Assembly (NCBI GenBank): GCA_014377395.1
Contig: JACMPS010000183.1
Coordinates: 1-12,829, forward strand
Source: Chthonomonadaceae bacterium
GTDB taxonomy: Bacteria; Armatimonadota; Chthonomonadetes; Chthonomonadales; Chthonomonadaceae
Direction: 5' to 3'
Length of the DNA: 12,829 nt
The notes beneath the pieces were generated by a model that worked only from the letters and a program-made list of their open reading frames with translations, had not been told where the DNA came from and ran no database searches. This document shows, piece after piece, positions 1 through 6,838 of the stretch. Both the position numbers and the translations under genes were made by a program. The stretch's first letter is position 1; each line of letters starts with the position of its first letter.

Positions 1-144
1 AACTCAGATGGAAATGCTCTCGATGTCGAGGATGTCACCCGGAAATTACGCGAACAACTCTCCTTCTTCAAGATCGAGATGCCCCAAAATGCGGCGGTTG
101 CTACCCTGCTGACCTCCCCCACTCATCAAACGGTTGCCGCCTAA
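1..144 (+). CDS. C-terminal end of a gene cut by the window, possibly a methyl-accepting chemotaxis protein
   Basis: Frame 1 is open from the first base to the TAA at 142-144 and gives 47 residues. The segment around residues 9-26 (DVEDVTRKLREQLSFFKIE) reads like the end of a chemotaxis receptor signalling helix, where an amphipathic helix rich in E, L and R closes with a 'LxxxVxFFKl'-type motif. About 20 polar residues follow, ending in VAA. A strong hairpin terminator starts 20 bases later, which supports a real gene end. The receptor call rests only on this tail: no HAMP domain or signalling hairpin tip is visible, so it could be another coiled-coil protein. That the frame is coding is fairly sure; the identity is not. 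Confidence 0.5.
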   Translation, partial: NSDGNALDVEDVTRKLREQLSFFKIEMPQNAAVATLLTSPTHQTVAA

Positions 145-163
145 TTCATACCGATAGGAATGG

Positions 164-203
164 AAAAGCCCCCGCTCTGCCTGTGCAGAGGGGGGGGTTT
201 TCT
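164..203. terminator. Rho-independent, probably bidirectional terminator
   Basis: AAAA (164-167), GCCCCCG (168-174) and CTCTGC (175-180) face GCAGAG (185-190), seven G (191-197) and TTTT (198-201) across a CTGT loop. Fifteen of 17 positions pair, with two G/G mismatches. The A-run and T-run on either side make it usable in both directions. It lies between the end of the + strand gene (144) and the end of the convergent - strand gene (246), so it probably serves both. Confidence 0.8.
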
Positions 204-245
204 CTTGTGAACCAGAAAGTTTACAGACGCTTCTTGTGCCAATTT

Positions 246-884
246 TCAGGGCGTCTTGTTCATAAAAAAGAAGGAACTCACCAGTTTCTCGTAGTCAGGA
301 AAAGCCTTTTTGTAGATCGCAGAGGAGCGGCAAGACAGCGTGACAACGAAAATATGTTTTTTTGTTTCAAGATAGGTCACGCACTCTTTGTCCGCTCCTT
401 TCCCCACCTTGTCAAACACATAACACAGAGACTTCAACTTATCTTTCGTCGGGACTGATTTCATCTTTGTCAGTACCAATTTGGGGTGGTTTTCTCGGAA
501 TAATTCGATGTCGCCCTTAACAAATTCTTCCAGAGCAATTTGAAGTGTCTTGCTTTTTTTCGTTCTCCCAGTAACATAAACGTACATTACCGATTTACTG
601 TTTTCCCAACTCCCTCCTTCGGGATAAAGCACCACATTGGCTTTCTGTGAGGCTCCGCTCTCAGAGTCTAATTCCCACCCTTTTGGCGAAAGTATTGAAA
701 AAATCCAGTCGTCCCCGTAAATGATTGCGGCTTGTGGCTTTTCCTGTTCTTCAGGCTCGATCTTTTCAGGCGCGATTTTCTTTTGAGATCTCTGTAAGGG
801 GGGCGAATAAAGGGGTGGCACAAGCGCATAACCTTGAGAAATCGCAAGGCTGAGCAGACACAAAAGAGCGGAAACGCATTTCAT
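246..884 (-). CDS. Small exported protein, possibly PsbP/DcrB-like fold
   Basis: I place the start at the ATG at 884 rather than the upstream ATG at 914. It has a GGGAGG ribosome site eight bases ahead, and translation begins directly with a signal peptide (MKCVSALLCLLSLAISQGYA, cleavage expected near residue 20). The mature protein has a proline- and glutamate-rich linker (23-50) and then a single domain (about 53-212). That domain starts 'YGDDWIFSILSPKGWELD' and ends 'HIFVVTLSC...YEKLVSSFFF'. This pattern, an opening amphipathic strand, 'P.GW', then a late strand and a helix closing on 'SFxF', resembles the PsbP/DcrB/Mog1-like fold. No lipobox is seen: Cys9 lies inside the hydrophobic core. 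Cysteines 154, 168 and 185 could form a disulphide. It lies downstream of the giant barrel gene on the same strand, with a 175-base gap of repeats, so cotranscription is uncertain. Function unknown. Confidence 0.75.
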   Translation of the reverse strand: MKCVSALLCLLSLAISQGYALVPPLYSPPLQRSQKKIAPEKIEPEEQEKPQAAIIYGDDWIFSILSPKGWELDSESGASQKANVVLYPEGGSWENSKSVMYVYVTGRTKKSKTLQIALEEFVKGDIELFRENHPKLVLTKMKSVPTKDKLKSLCYVFDKVGKGADKECVTYLETKKHIFVVTLSCRSSAIYKKAFPDYEKLVSSFFFMNKTP

Positions 885-916
885 CGAATGCCTCCCTGAA
901 AAGAACATCGCCATTG

Positions 917-980
917 CATTTGCATTGAGTCCACGAAGGTGGACTTCGCACTTTTGTATCCGGAAGTTTTAACCTCCGGC
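917..980 (-). repeat. Family A composite palindromic repeat, copy 1
   Basis: On the - strand this reads as a CCGG palindrome (960-979, core GTTAAAAC, one mismatch in the stem), a linker like ATACAAAAGTGCGAA, then the hairpin GTCCAC-cttc-GTGGAC (929-944), then TCAATGCAAATG. It matches 9242-9303 nearly base for base in the opposite orientation. On the + strand the CCGG palindrome is followed by C and seven T, so it could also act as a terminator, but no + strand gene reads into it. Confidence 0.8.
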
Positions 981-989
981 TTTTTTTCT

Positions 990-1003
990 GGGAATTGATT
1001 CCC
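990..1003. repeat. Degenerate palindrome with AATTGATT core
   Basis: GGG-AATTGATT-CCC resembles the core of the palindromes at 9192-9211 and 5492-5510, both of which carry AATTTATT between G/C arms. The stretch 1033-1060 (ATTCCCCGGC... AAAGGTTGTCC) looks like further decayed family A sequence: the same AAAGGTTGTCC string occurs at 9234-9244. Together they fill most of the space between the genes ending at 1060 and starting at 884. Confidence 0.5.
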
Positions 1004-1059
1004 TGGACTTCCCTACAACTCGCCCAATTCTCATTCCCCGGCTTTGCGTAAAGGTTGTC

Positions 1060-4000
1060 CTAAAAGCGAAGGCGGAAGTCCACCGAAGCCTGAACTTCAT
1101 CTACGATCCCGGGGGCGGCATGGCTTTTGATGTCGGTGGAAAGGGTGAAAAACTGATTTGCGCTGATACTACGCTCAAAGGCAAAGCGGAAATGATTGGA
1201 ACGCTCGAACGTAGTCGCCGTGTTGTCGCCGTCCGCACTGTATCCGAGTGTGAGTCGGCTCCACTTGTCCAGTTTTCCTTCAAGCGCAAATCCCATCGAA
1301 CGAGTCATGATTTTCGTCAGTGAGTTATCGCTCAACCGATAGAAAACATGAAAGTCCAGGTCTTTTGTAAAGCCGTGTTTTAGCGATACGTCCGCCGTTG
1401 TCGAGGGAATGATGTTCGCCCGCTCGTCTTCAGCAAGGTTGCCGTAAGTGTAGGAGAAGTGAGTGCGTTTCGTCAGTTTTGCGTCGGCAGTGAAGCGACG
1501 AATCGTCACCTTTTCGCCGTCGAGCATATCACGAACCTTGTAATAGAAACTTCCACGAATCGGGCGCTTCGGGTTCGGGTCAGTTGTAAAGGAGTACAGG
1601 CGCGACACGGACGAGGTTCCGTTTTGCAACGTCTGCCCCCCATAGTCCACCAGAAACTCATTTTTCCAGATTTTCCACGAGGCGCGTCCTGTCATCGTCT
1701 CATTCTGCATTTTCCTCTGATCGTTCAGGGAGGCATAACGGGCGGTGAAAGTCAGGTCGGAAATACACCCGAACTTAAAGGGCTTTGAGTTCGACAGCGC
1801 GAAATCAGCGGTGTCGCGGGTGTTGTCGGTGACATTATGGATTTCGTCAAACTTCGCCGTCAACGAGATATTTGGGGCGGGTTCCCCCTGTATTCCAAAA
1901 GAAACCGTGCTGATGTCGCCCTTACCGTTATCCGCCGTCGTGATTTTTCCGTCTGCATCCGTTTTCGGCTTCTGTGTCATATCCCGATTGGAAATCGCCG
2001 CGAGAACACTGAATTTCGGGGAGGCTTGCCACGCGAAATCCACCGTGTCCACAGTCTCAGAGGGGTCAGTGTCGCGGTCAATATCGGTGCGTGAAAACCC
2101 AATCTTGAAGGTTTTGGTCGGTTTGCTGTGGACATTCAATGAGGCAAGCCGCTCATTGCGTCCGTCTTTAAAGGCAGTCGTGCGTTGCTCAAACCTCATT
2201 CCGGTGGGCAGGGCTTCCGGCGTCTGGAACTGAAGTCGGTCTACTTGTGCACCCCCGTTGGCAACATCTTTGGTGTAAACGGCGTTGTTGTCCTGACTCC
2301 AGTTAAAGAGATACCCCTTGAAAAACTCCTGCTTCACCTGAATGAAGTTGCGGGAGTTGCCGTTCTTCACGCCATTGGTCTCCCAGACATCCCCCTCCGA
2401 GAGAAACGAAATCGAAGTTTTTGCGTTTGGATTGAAATTCAGAGCGTTCTTGAAGTTGTCACGAGAAAGTTTGTCACCATCATTTTTTGCGGCGAGTTGG
2501 AAAATGTCGGCGGTAAACCATTTCCCTAACGCAAACTTGGAAGCCACATCGAAACGGCGATACCCACGCTCCTGTGCTACTGTATTGCGCTCGGCATCGG
2601 TCATGGCGAGGTCGCCTGACCGAGTGAAACCCTTTCCGGTTTCCGCACGATTCACATTCAGGAAAAACCCTTTCGTGTCAATGGAAAGGTTGTCGCGGCT
2701 CATTCCCGCGCCGGCGGCTTCCATCGCAAGAGCAACTTCCTTGCCCGCTTTTTTAGCGGTCTCGGTTGCCGTCTCAATGGCTGAGGCGTTGCCCCCAACC
2801 TTAAATGAGGAAAAGCCGATCTTCGTATTTTTGTCCTCTTGCCAGGTAAAGCCGAGGCGCGACTTATCGAGTCCACCCTCATTTGCAAACTGTAGTCGCT
2901 CGAAATCGTTGAGGTCTGCAAGACGCGAAAAACGGCTTGAAATACTTTGTTTCAGAAAGCTAAAGTAGATTGTCTTCCCGGTATAATCGAAAACATTACG
3001 GGAAATATCGCCGTTCTGCAATCCGGTTTTATCGGTCAGCGAAAATTGGTTCAGGCGAACCTGTCCGAGTGTTCCCGCCTTACCGAGTTTTGCATTGACA
3101 TTCATTCCGGTACGCGAAATCCCCGCTTCATTGATCGCGAGTTCGCGTTCGTGAGGCGTGACCTGCTCTCCTTTTGCGTTCGGATCGAACTGGCGGCGAA
3201 TGTCGAGAGCGAGTGTTTGCCGTTCGCCATCGGTCAGGTCGGCGATGCGTCCAAATTTCTTATCGGCATTGCGCTTGAGGTAAGAAACGTCCCAACTCGA
3301 TGTTCCAAGTGTCAGGGATTGACGCGAAAAGCTCTGTCCCTCTGTTTTTTCTCGCAAGTCAGTCGTCGTCGAGTCAGAGAAACCGAAACGTAAACCTTTT
3401 GTCAATCCGGCGTCGAAGCGCATCATCTGGCGGCGCATTTCAATGCCTTTTGCGAAGAAGTTACGGTCATTCGCGGAAACCATTTCGGGCTTTGCGCTCG
3501 GGTTCGCCATTCGGTAGATGTCAGAGGCAAGCAAACTTCGCTCGGTATCGGAAAGATCACCGAGGCGTGTGAATCCACGTTCCGCGCTTTGTGTGATCAT
3601 TGCGAAATTGATGCGGGACGTGTTAAGCGAGACGGCATTTCGGGAGAAACCGTGTGTTTCCTGTCCGTCTTTTGCGCTTTTCGAGTCCGTTGCAGAGGTC
3701 GCCCCGGCATTATCCGAGAGGCGCATCTGTCCAAAGGAAAACCCCGTGTTTTTGCCGGGAGTCAGGTCAAGGCGCAAGCCGGAGCGATTCAGTCCCGCTT
3801 CCTTAACCAATTGCTGACGGTCTGCCTCGGAAATCTGTTCCGCCTTCGCGTTCGGGTCAAATTGTCGCCGCGTGTCAAGTGCGAGAGAATTTTTGTCTTC
3901 GTTGGAAAGATCATTTAACCGGGAGAACTTTGTCTCCGAGTTTCGGCTCATCATTTCAAGACGAATTGCGCCGCTCGTGAGGGCAATTGTCTGGCGAGAT

Positions 4001-5262
4001 AATGAGCCCGCCGCCTCCCCAAAACTCTGCTGATCGAAACGTAGTCCGTTTGATCCTGCGACCCCCGCGCCTTTCGTGCTTCCAAACCCAAGCCCAAATC
4101 CAAGCGAAGAAACCTTCAAGCCGTGTTCACGTTGCCATTGCTTTTTTTCGCCTTCGCGCAACCCGGAAAACTTCGCAAACTTCTCACCGACTTCGCGGGT
4201 GGCATAGCGAAATTGAAATTGCTGAGAGTTAAAGCCAAACATCTTTTGTGAAATCGAATCGTTCTCATCGGAAATCGTGTTCAGGTTAAAGGAAAAGCCA
4301 TCGGTCGTATTTTTCTTGCTTCCCGTGCCAAGTCCTAGTCCGAAACCGAGTCGCTTAATCCCTTTTTCGCCTTCGAGCGCAGTGATCTGAGCAAGATCGT
4401 CCGCATCTTTCGCGCCCTGCTTGAGTGCGGAAAAGCCATTGAATTTCCGCCCCACATCCTGATAGTCAGCGTGGAAACGGAAATTGCCGGAAGTAAGACC
4501 GAGATTTTGCGTGAGCAGGTGATCGGAACCCTCATTTGCAGGATCGTAGGCAGGGGCGGGAGCGGAACCGTCGAGCATCAAACTCGTATTTTGATTTGCC
4601 TGGGCATTGGAAAAATAATAGCGTCCGCCAAGAGACGAGGTTTTTTTCGCCCCAAAATTCGTGTTCAGTCCAAAGCCATAGGTGGTGGTATTCGTGCCTT
4701 TTACGGCATCGGAAACCATGCCATAAGCGAAGCCGAGTTGCGTGGTGCTTCCGAGATTGAAACGCATTGCGGGAAGCAAAGAGGTCGTTCTTTCGGTGGA
4801 GGCACCCTGCGGCGTATCGAGGTAGCGATAATAAACCGAAATGCTGTCTGCCGCAGTGACAGGCACGGAAAAATAAAGCGAACCGCTTAACGCATCCAGC
4901 GTATAATCTTTGCCAAATTTAAGTGTTCTGCCGTTAAGGGCAAGAGAAATTGTGTCAGTCAGAACATTGCCATGCCGGAGCAGGGAACCCGTAAGACCGC
5001 CGCCCCCTCGCAAAATCTCAAAGGTGGGTTTGCCCGCATTGTCCTGTGTTTCATGGGCTTTCGCCGAGAGAGAATTAGCGGCAGGATCGAGTATTTCGGT
5101 AAGTTTGGGAGAGGCGGGCGTAACGGCTTGTGCAAGCACGACGCCGGGAAGCGAGAGCAAAATGGGGTACAGCAACGGCACACTCACCGCGTGGAAGCGG
5201 GGGGTGCGTTGTGCGCGGCGGCGCAACCGTCTTTCTTGTTTTTTGCTCTTCGGAATCTGCAT
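1060..5262 (-). CDS. Giant exported repeat protein, probable outer-membrane beta-barrel
   Basis: 1400 residues. A long basic n-region (1-22) precedes a hydrophobic segment (about 26-43, ending VVLAQA), a plausible signal peptide with cleavage near 45-46. Residues 101-148 form a small beta module (SLALNGRTLKFGKDYTLD...SGSLYFSVPV...ISVYYRY) of a kind seen near the N-termini of large surface proteins such as SprA. From about 165 to the end the sequence alternates polar and hydrophobic residues in strand-sized stretches and closes VDFRLRF, with the terminal phenylalanine typical of BAM-inserted barrels. Seven modules (phenylalanine anchors at 274, 362, 446, 564, 670, 778, 879) repeat the pattern 'SRxxLxLxTxxxxFxxxK....KFxRLxDLxxxER..LA'. 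Modules 3 and 5 also share RRQFDPNAK, and a helix-less eighth may start at 933. No TonB box or plug is recognisable. No strong ribosome site precedes 5262, but the next in-frame methionine is residue 167, past the signal peptide. The gap to the upstream same-strand gene is 272 bases. Function unknown; barrel by inference. Confidence 0.85.
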   Translation of the reverse strand: MQIPKSKKQERRLRRRAQRTPRFHAVSVPLLYPILLSLPGVVLAQAVTPASPKLTEILDPAANSLSAKAHETQDNAGKPTFEILRGGGGLTGSLLRHGNVLTDTISLALNGRTLKFGKDYTLDALSGSLYFSVPVTAADSISVYYRYLDTPQGASTERTTSLLPAMRFNLGSTTQLGFAYGMVSDAVKGTNTTTYGFGLNTNFGAKKTSSLGGRYYFSNAQANQNTSLMLDGSAPAPAYDPANEGSDHLLTQNLGLTSGNFRFHADYQDVGRKFNGFSALKQGAKDADDLAQITALEGEKGIKRLGFGLGLGTGSKKNTTDGFSFNLNTISDENDSISQKMFGFNSQQFQFRYATREVGEKFAKFSGLREGEKKQWQREHGLKVSSLGFGLGFGSTKGAGVAGSNGLRFDQQSFGEAAGSLSRQTIALTSGAIRLEMMSRNSETKFSRLNDLSNEDKNSLALDTRRQFDPNAKAEQISEADRQQLVKEAGLNRSGLRLDLTPGKNTGFSFGQMRLSDNAGATSATDSKSAKDGQETHGFSRNAVSLNTSRINFAMITQSAERGFTRLGDLSDTERSLLASDIYRMANPSAKPEMVSANDRNFFAKGIEMRRQMMRFDAGLTKGLRFGFSDSTTTDLREKTEGQSFSRQSLTLGTSSWDVSYLKRNADKKFGRIADLTDGERQTLALDIRRQFDPNAKGEQVTPHERELAINEAGISRTGMNVNAKLGKAGTLGQVRLNQFSLTDKTGLQNGDISRNVFDYTGKTIYFSFLKQSISSRFSRLADLNDFERLQFANEGGLDKSRLGFTWQEDKNTKIGFSSFKVGGNASAIETATETAKKAGKEVALAMEAAGAGMSRDNLSIDTKGFFLNVNRAETGKGFTRSGDLAMTDAERNTVAQERGYRRFDVASKFALGKWFTADIFQLAAKNDGDKLSRDNFKNALNFNPNAKTSISFLSEGDVWETNGVKNGNSRNFIQVKQEFFKGYLFNWSQDNNAVYTKDVANGGAQVDRLQFQTPEALPTGMRFEQRTTAFKDGRNERLASLNVHSKPTKTFKIGFSRTDIDRDTDPSETVDTVDFAWQASPKFSVLAAISNRDMTQKPKTDADGKITTADNGKGDISTVSFGIQGEPAPNISLTAKFDEIHNVTDNTRDTADFALSNSKPFKFGCISDLTFTARYASLNDQRKMQNETMTGRASWKIWKNEFLVDYGGQTLQNGTSSVSRLYSFTTDPNPKRPIRGSFYYKVRDMLDGEKVTIRRFTADAKLTKRTHFSYTYGNLAEDERANIIPSTTADVSLKHGFTKDLDFHVFYRLSDNSLTKIMTRSMGFALEGKLDKWSRLTLGYSADGDNTATTFERSNHFRFAFERSISANQFFTLSTDIKSHAAPGIVDEVQASVDFRLRF

Positions 5263-5312
5263 TATTTTTTCTGGAGCCTACATACGCAGACTTTGCGCTT
5301 TTCTGAACCACT

Positions 5313-5338
5313 GAACTTACTTCGGCGGGAGTAAGTTC
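5313..5338. repeat. Hairpin, 9-bp perfect stem
   Basis: GAACTTACT (5313-5321) and AGTAAGTTC (5330-5338) are exact complements around the loop TCGGCGGG. It lies about 50 bases upstream of the giant barrel gene's start (transcribed leftwards), so it could be in its leader or be one more palindrome of the repeat cluster at 5313-5510. It has no T-run. Confidence 0.6.
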
Positions 5339-5376
5339 GTTCTTCTCTTACGAAGGTGTTGAAAAATTTTTAGTGT

Positions 5377-5424
5377 CCGGGAGTTAAAAACTCCCGGCAA
5401 CAAAAACGAGCGTCTTTGGGACGC
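5377..5424 (+). repeat. Family A composite palindromic repeat, copy 2 with altered stems
   Basis: First palindrome 5377-5397: CCGGGA-GTTAAAAAC-TCCCGG. Linker: CAACAAAAACGA. Second palindrome 5410-5424: GCGTC-tttgg-GACGC. The order and the GTTAAAAC-type core match the copy at 9243-9292. The stems have changed on both sides in step (CCGGAG/CTCCGG to CCGGGA/TCCCGG; GTCCAC/GTGGAC to GCGTC/GACGC). Confidence 0.75.
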
Positions 5425-5476
5425 GAAAACCAGGTGATCACGCTACAGTTCTGTCCGCGATTGAATGAACTCGGAA

Positions 5477-5510
5477 CGGCGAAGCCGCCCTCGGCGAATT
5501 TATTCCGCCG
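5477..5510 (-). repeat. Family A-like palindrome pair, short linker
   Basis: 5492-5510 is CGGCG-AATTTATT-CCGCCG, with the same AATTTATT core as the palindrome at 9192-9211 but a different stem. It is followed on the - strand, after four bases, by CGGC-ttc-GCCG (5477-5487). It lies just after the stop of the anti-sigma-like gene (5535), so it may be part of its 3' end or a processing/termination structure. No T-run of note. Confidence 0.6.
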
Positions 5511-5534
5511 GGTTTGTTTCTTATAAAATCGTTC

Positions 5535-6614
5535 TCAGAATCTTGTTGAGAATGCAATTGTCGGTTGCTGACGCTTCATTCCTTCGAGCACAGCCGGACT
5601 GTAACCCAGATTTCGCTCATTTTCTTCGCGGCGCATTTCACGGCTTGACTTGAAGTCAGGCAATGTTGGAACCCGTGCGTAGCGTACGTGCACGACCGGG
5701 GCGGGCGTTTTCTCGGTTATTTTTGCCTCACCTATTGCGGAGGTGGAATTTGCTTCCGGGTCAGAGGTTCGTGCGTCGGCTACCTGTTCTACAGGTTTCG
5801 AGTCGGAGGGTCGCTGATTTTCGATGTCCATCATCGGTTTTTTCGTGTACGGCGTCTCAAAGACAGAGGTACGCGAATGCGCGGACGGCACTTTAGGAGT
5901 TGTCCCGAATTTCAGTGCGAGTTGAATCGTTGAACCGGATTTCACTTCCTGTCGTTTCGGGGCTTCCTTTTTCACCTGTGGGGTCACGATTGCAACTTCG
6001 GCTTTGCGGAGAGAGAACTGGGTGACAGGCTTCTTTTTCGCGTTTTGCAAAATGGCGGTTTCCAGTTTCACGAAATCCGCTTTTACGTCTTCGCCGAAAG
6101 CCATGTCCTCTGCTTTCGCCGAGTGCTGTTTCGGTACAAAGGCGACTTTCTTTTCAGTTGTATCTCCCGTCGAGGGCTTGACGGCGACAGAGGAGCCGGA
6201 AGTTACGGCAAGAGGTTGCATCGCCGGACGAACCGCCATAAAAGTGATTGCGGCAAACGTCGCCGCACCCGCAAATCCGTAAACTGCACGGTGCGGAGCC
6301 ATCGCCCTCAACATATCGCGTACACGCATCGCAAAGGTCGGGCGGTAGATCGTCTGAGCAAGAATTGCCGTTCGCAGGGCAGTCGGTGGCTCGAACTGAG
6401 GAGCCGCGTGCAAGCACTGGGAGCCGCGTTGCATCAGAGAAAACTCGCGGGCATAGCGGGCATCAGAAGCGATCAGAGCCTCGACTTTTTGCGTTTCAGA
6501 AGGCGTTGTCTCACCGTCAAGGTAGAGGCTCAGCAAATCCCAGATTTCTTCGTCCATGTCATTCATTCTGTTCAGATCGTCCCTTTGATCAAAGTCCGCC
6601 ATTGCCTGTCCCAT
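5535..6614 (-). CDS. Membrane anti-sigma-factor-like protein lacking zinc ligands
   Basis: 359 residues. Residues 22-65 (DEEIWDLLSLYLDGETTPSETQKVEALIASDARYAREFSLMQ) match the N-terminal cytosolic helices of ECF anti-sigma factors: 'lsaYlDGEl...e...ve..l..dp..r.e...l'. The H-x3-C-x2-C zinc motif is absent; the only nearby cysteine is C67. One transmembrane segment is at about 110-128 (VYGFAGAATFAAITFMAV), followed by about 230 residues of low-complexity, lysine-, proline- and threonine-rich sequence, presumably periplasmic, ending VLEGMKRQQPTIAFSTRF. The first ATG (6614) touches its own AGGA; the ATG at 6602 has better spacing to a GGGA and may be the true start. No sigma factor is adjacent: the only one in the window lies 2.8 kb away on the other strand with its own anti-sigma partner. 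Divergent from the secreted enzyme-like gene at 6839. The family call is moderately firm; its partner is unknown. Confidence 0.8.
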   Translation of the reverse strand: MGQAMADFDQRDDLNRMNDMDEEIWDLLSLYLDGETTPSETQKVEALIASDARYAREFSLMQRGSQCLHAAPQFEPPTALRTAILAQTIYRPTFAMRVRDMLRAMAPHRAVYGFAGAATFAAITFMAVRPAMQPLAVTSGSSVAVKPSTGDTTEKKVAFVPKQHSAKAEDMAFGEDVKADFVKLETAILQNAKKKPVTQFSLRKAEVAIVTPQVKKEAPKRQEVKSGSTIQLALKFGTTPKVPSAHSRTSVFETPYTKKPMMDIENQRPSDSKPVEQVADARTSDPEANSTSAIGEAKITEKTPAPVVHVRYARVPTLPDFKSSREMRREENERNLGYSPAVLEGMKRQQPTIAFSTRF

Positions 6615-6706
6615 TCCTATTGTTCATTTCAATCCAAATTTCTAAAATTTTTCAATCGCACCGTTCCAGAAAAGACCAGAAAGAGAAAAAGGATTAAAAA
6701 TCGGGC

Positions 6707-6736
6707 TTGCTCTCTTTCCCTTTTGTGCGATACACT
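6707..6736 (+). promoter_or_regulatory. Candidate sigma-70-like promoter for the 6839 gene
   Basis: TTGCTC (6707-6712) and TACACT (6731-6736) are separated by 18 bases, about 100 bases before the ATG at 6839. The match to TTGACA/TATAAT is only 3/6 and 4/6. The rest of the 224-base divergent gap (6615-6838) is A/T-rich, and I see no repeat in it. Confidence 0.25.
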
Positions 6737-6838
6737 AGTGTCTGTCGCTGGATTGCCCGAAAGGTTACGCGGTCTTAAAAGATTCTGATTATTTTTTTAC
6801 GCGATTACGGGCAAATTTCTCCACTACAGGCAAATACG

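Noticed and set aside
960..987. CCGG palindrome followed by seven T as a dedicated terminator
   Set aside because: It would act on + strand transcription, but no + strand gene ends here; on the - strand it lacks a T-run. Kept as a repeat.
1745..2968. Several + strand open frames (e.g. 1745-2233, 2342-2968) across the giant barrel gene
   Set aside because: They are antisense to a gene with a signal peptide and internal protein repeats; they have no ribosome sites or recognisable domains and are explained by low stop frequency opposite this gene.
1060..5262. TonB-dependent receptor identity for the giant barrel
   Set aside because: No TonB box, plug domain or typical C-terminal receptor motifs could be seen; the internal modules do not fit that family.
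6045..6788. 247-codon + strand open frame opposite the anti-sigma-like gene
   Set aside because: Very rich in R, S, C and H with no domain signal; the - strand frame has a recognisable anti-sigma domain and membrane segment.
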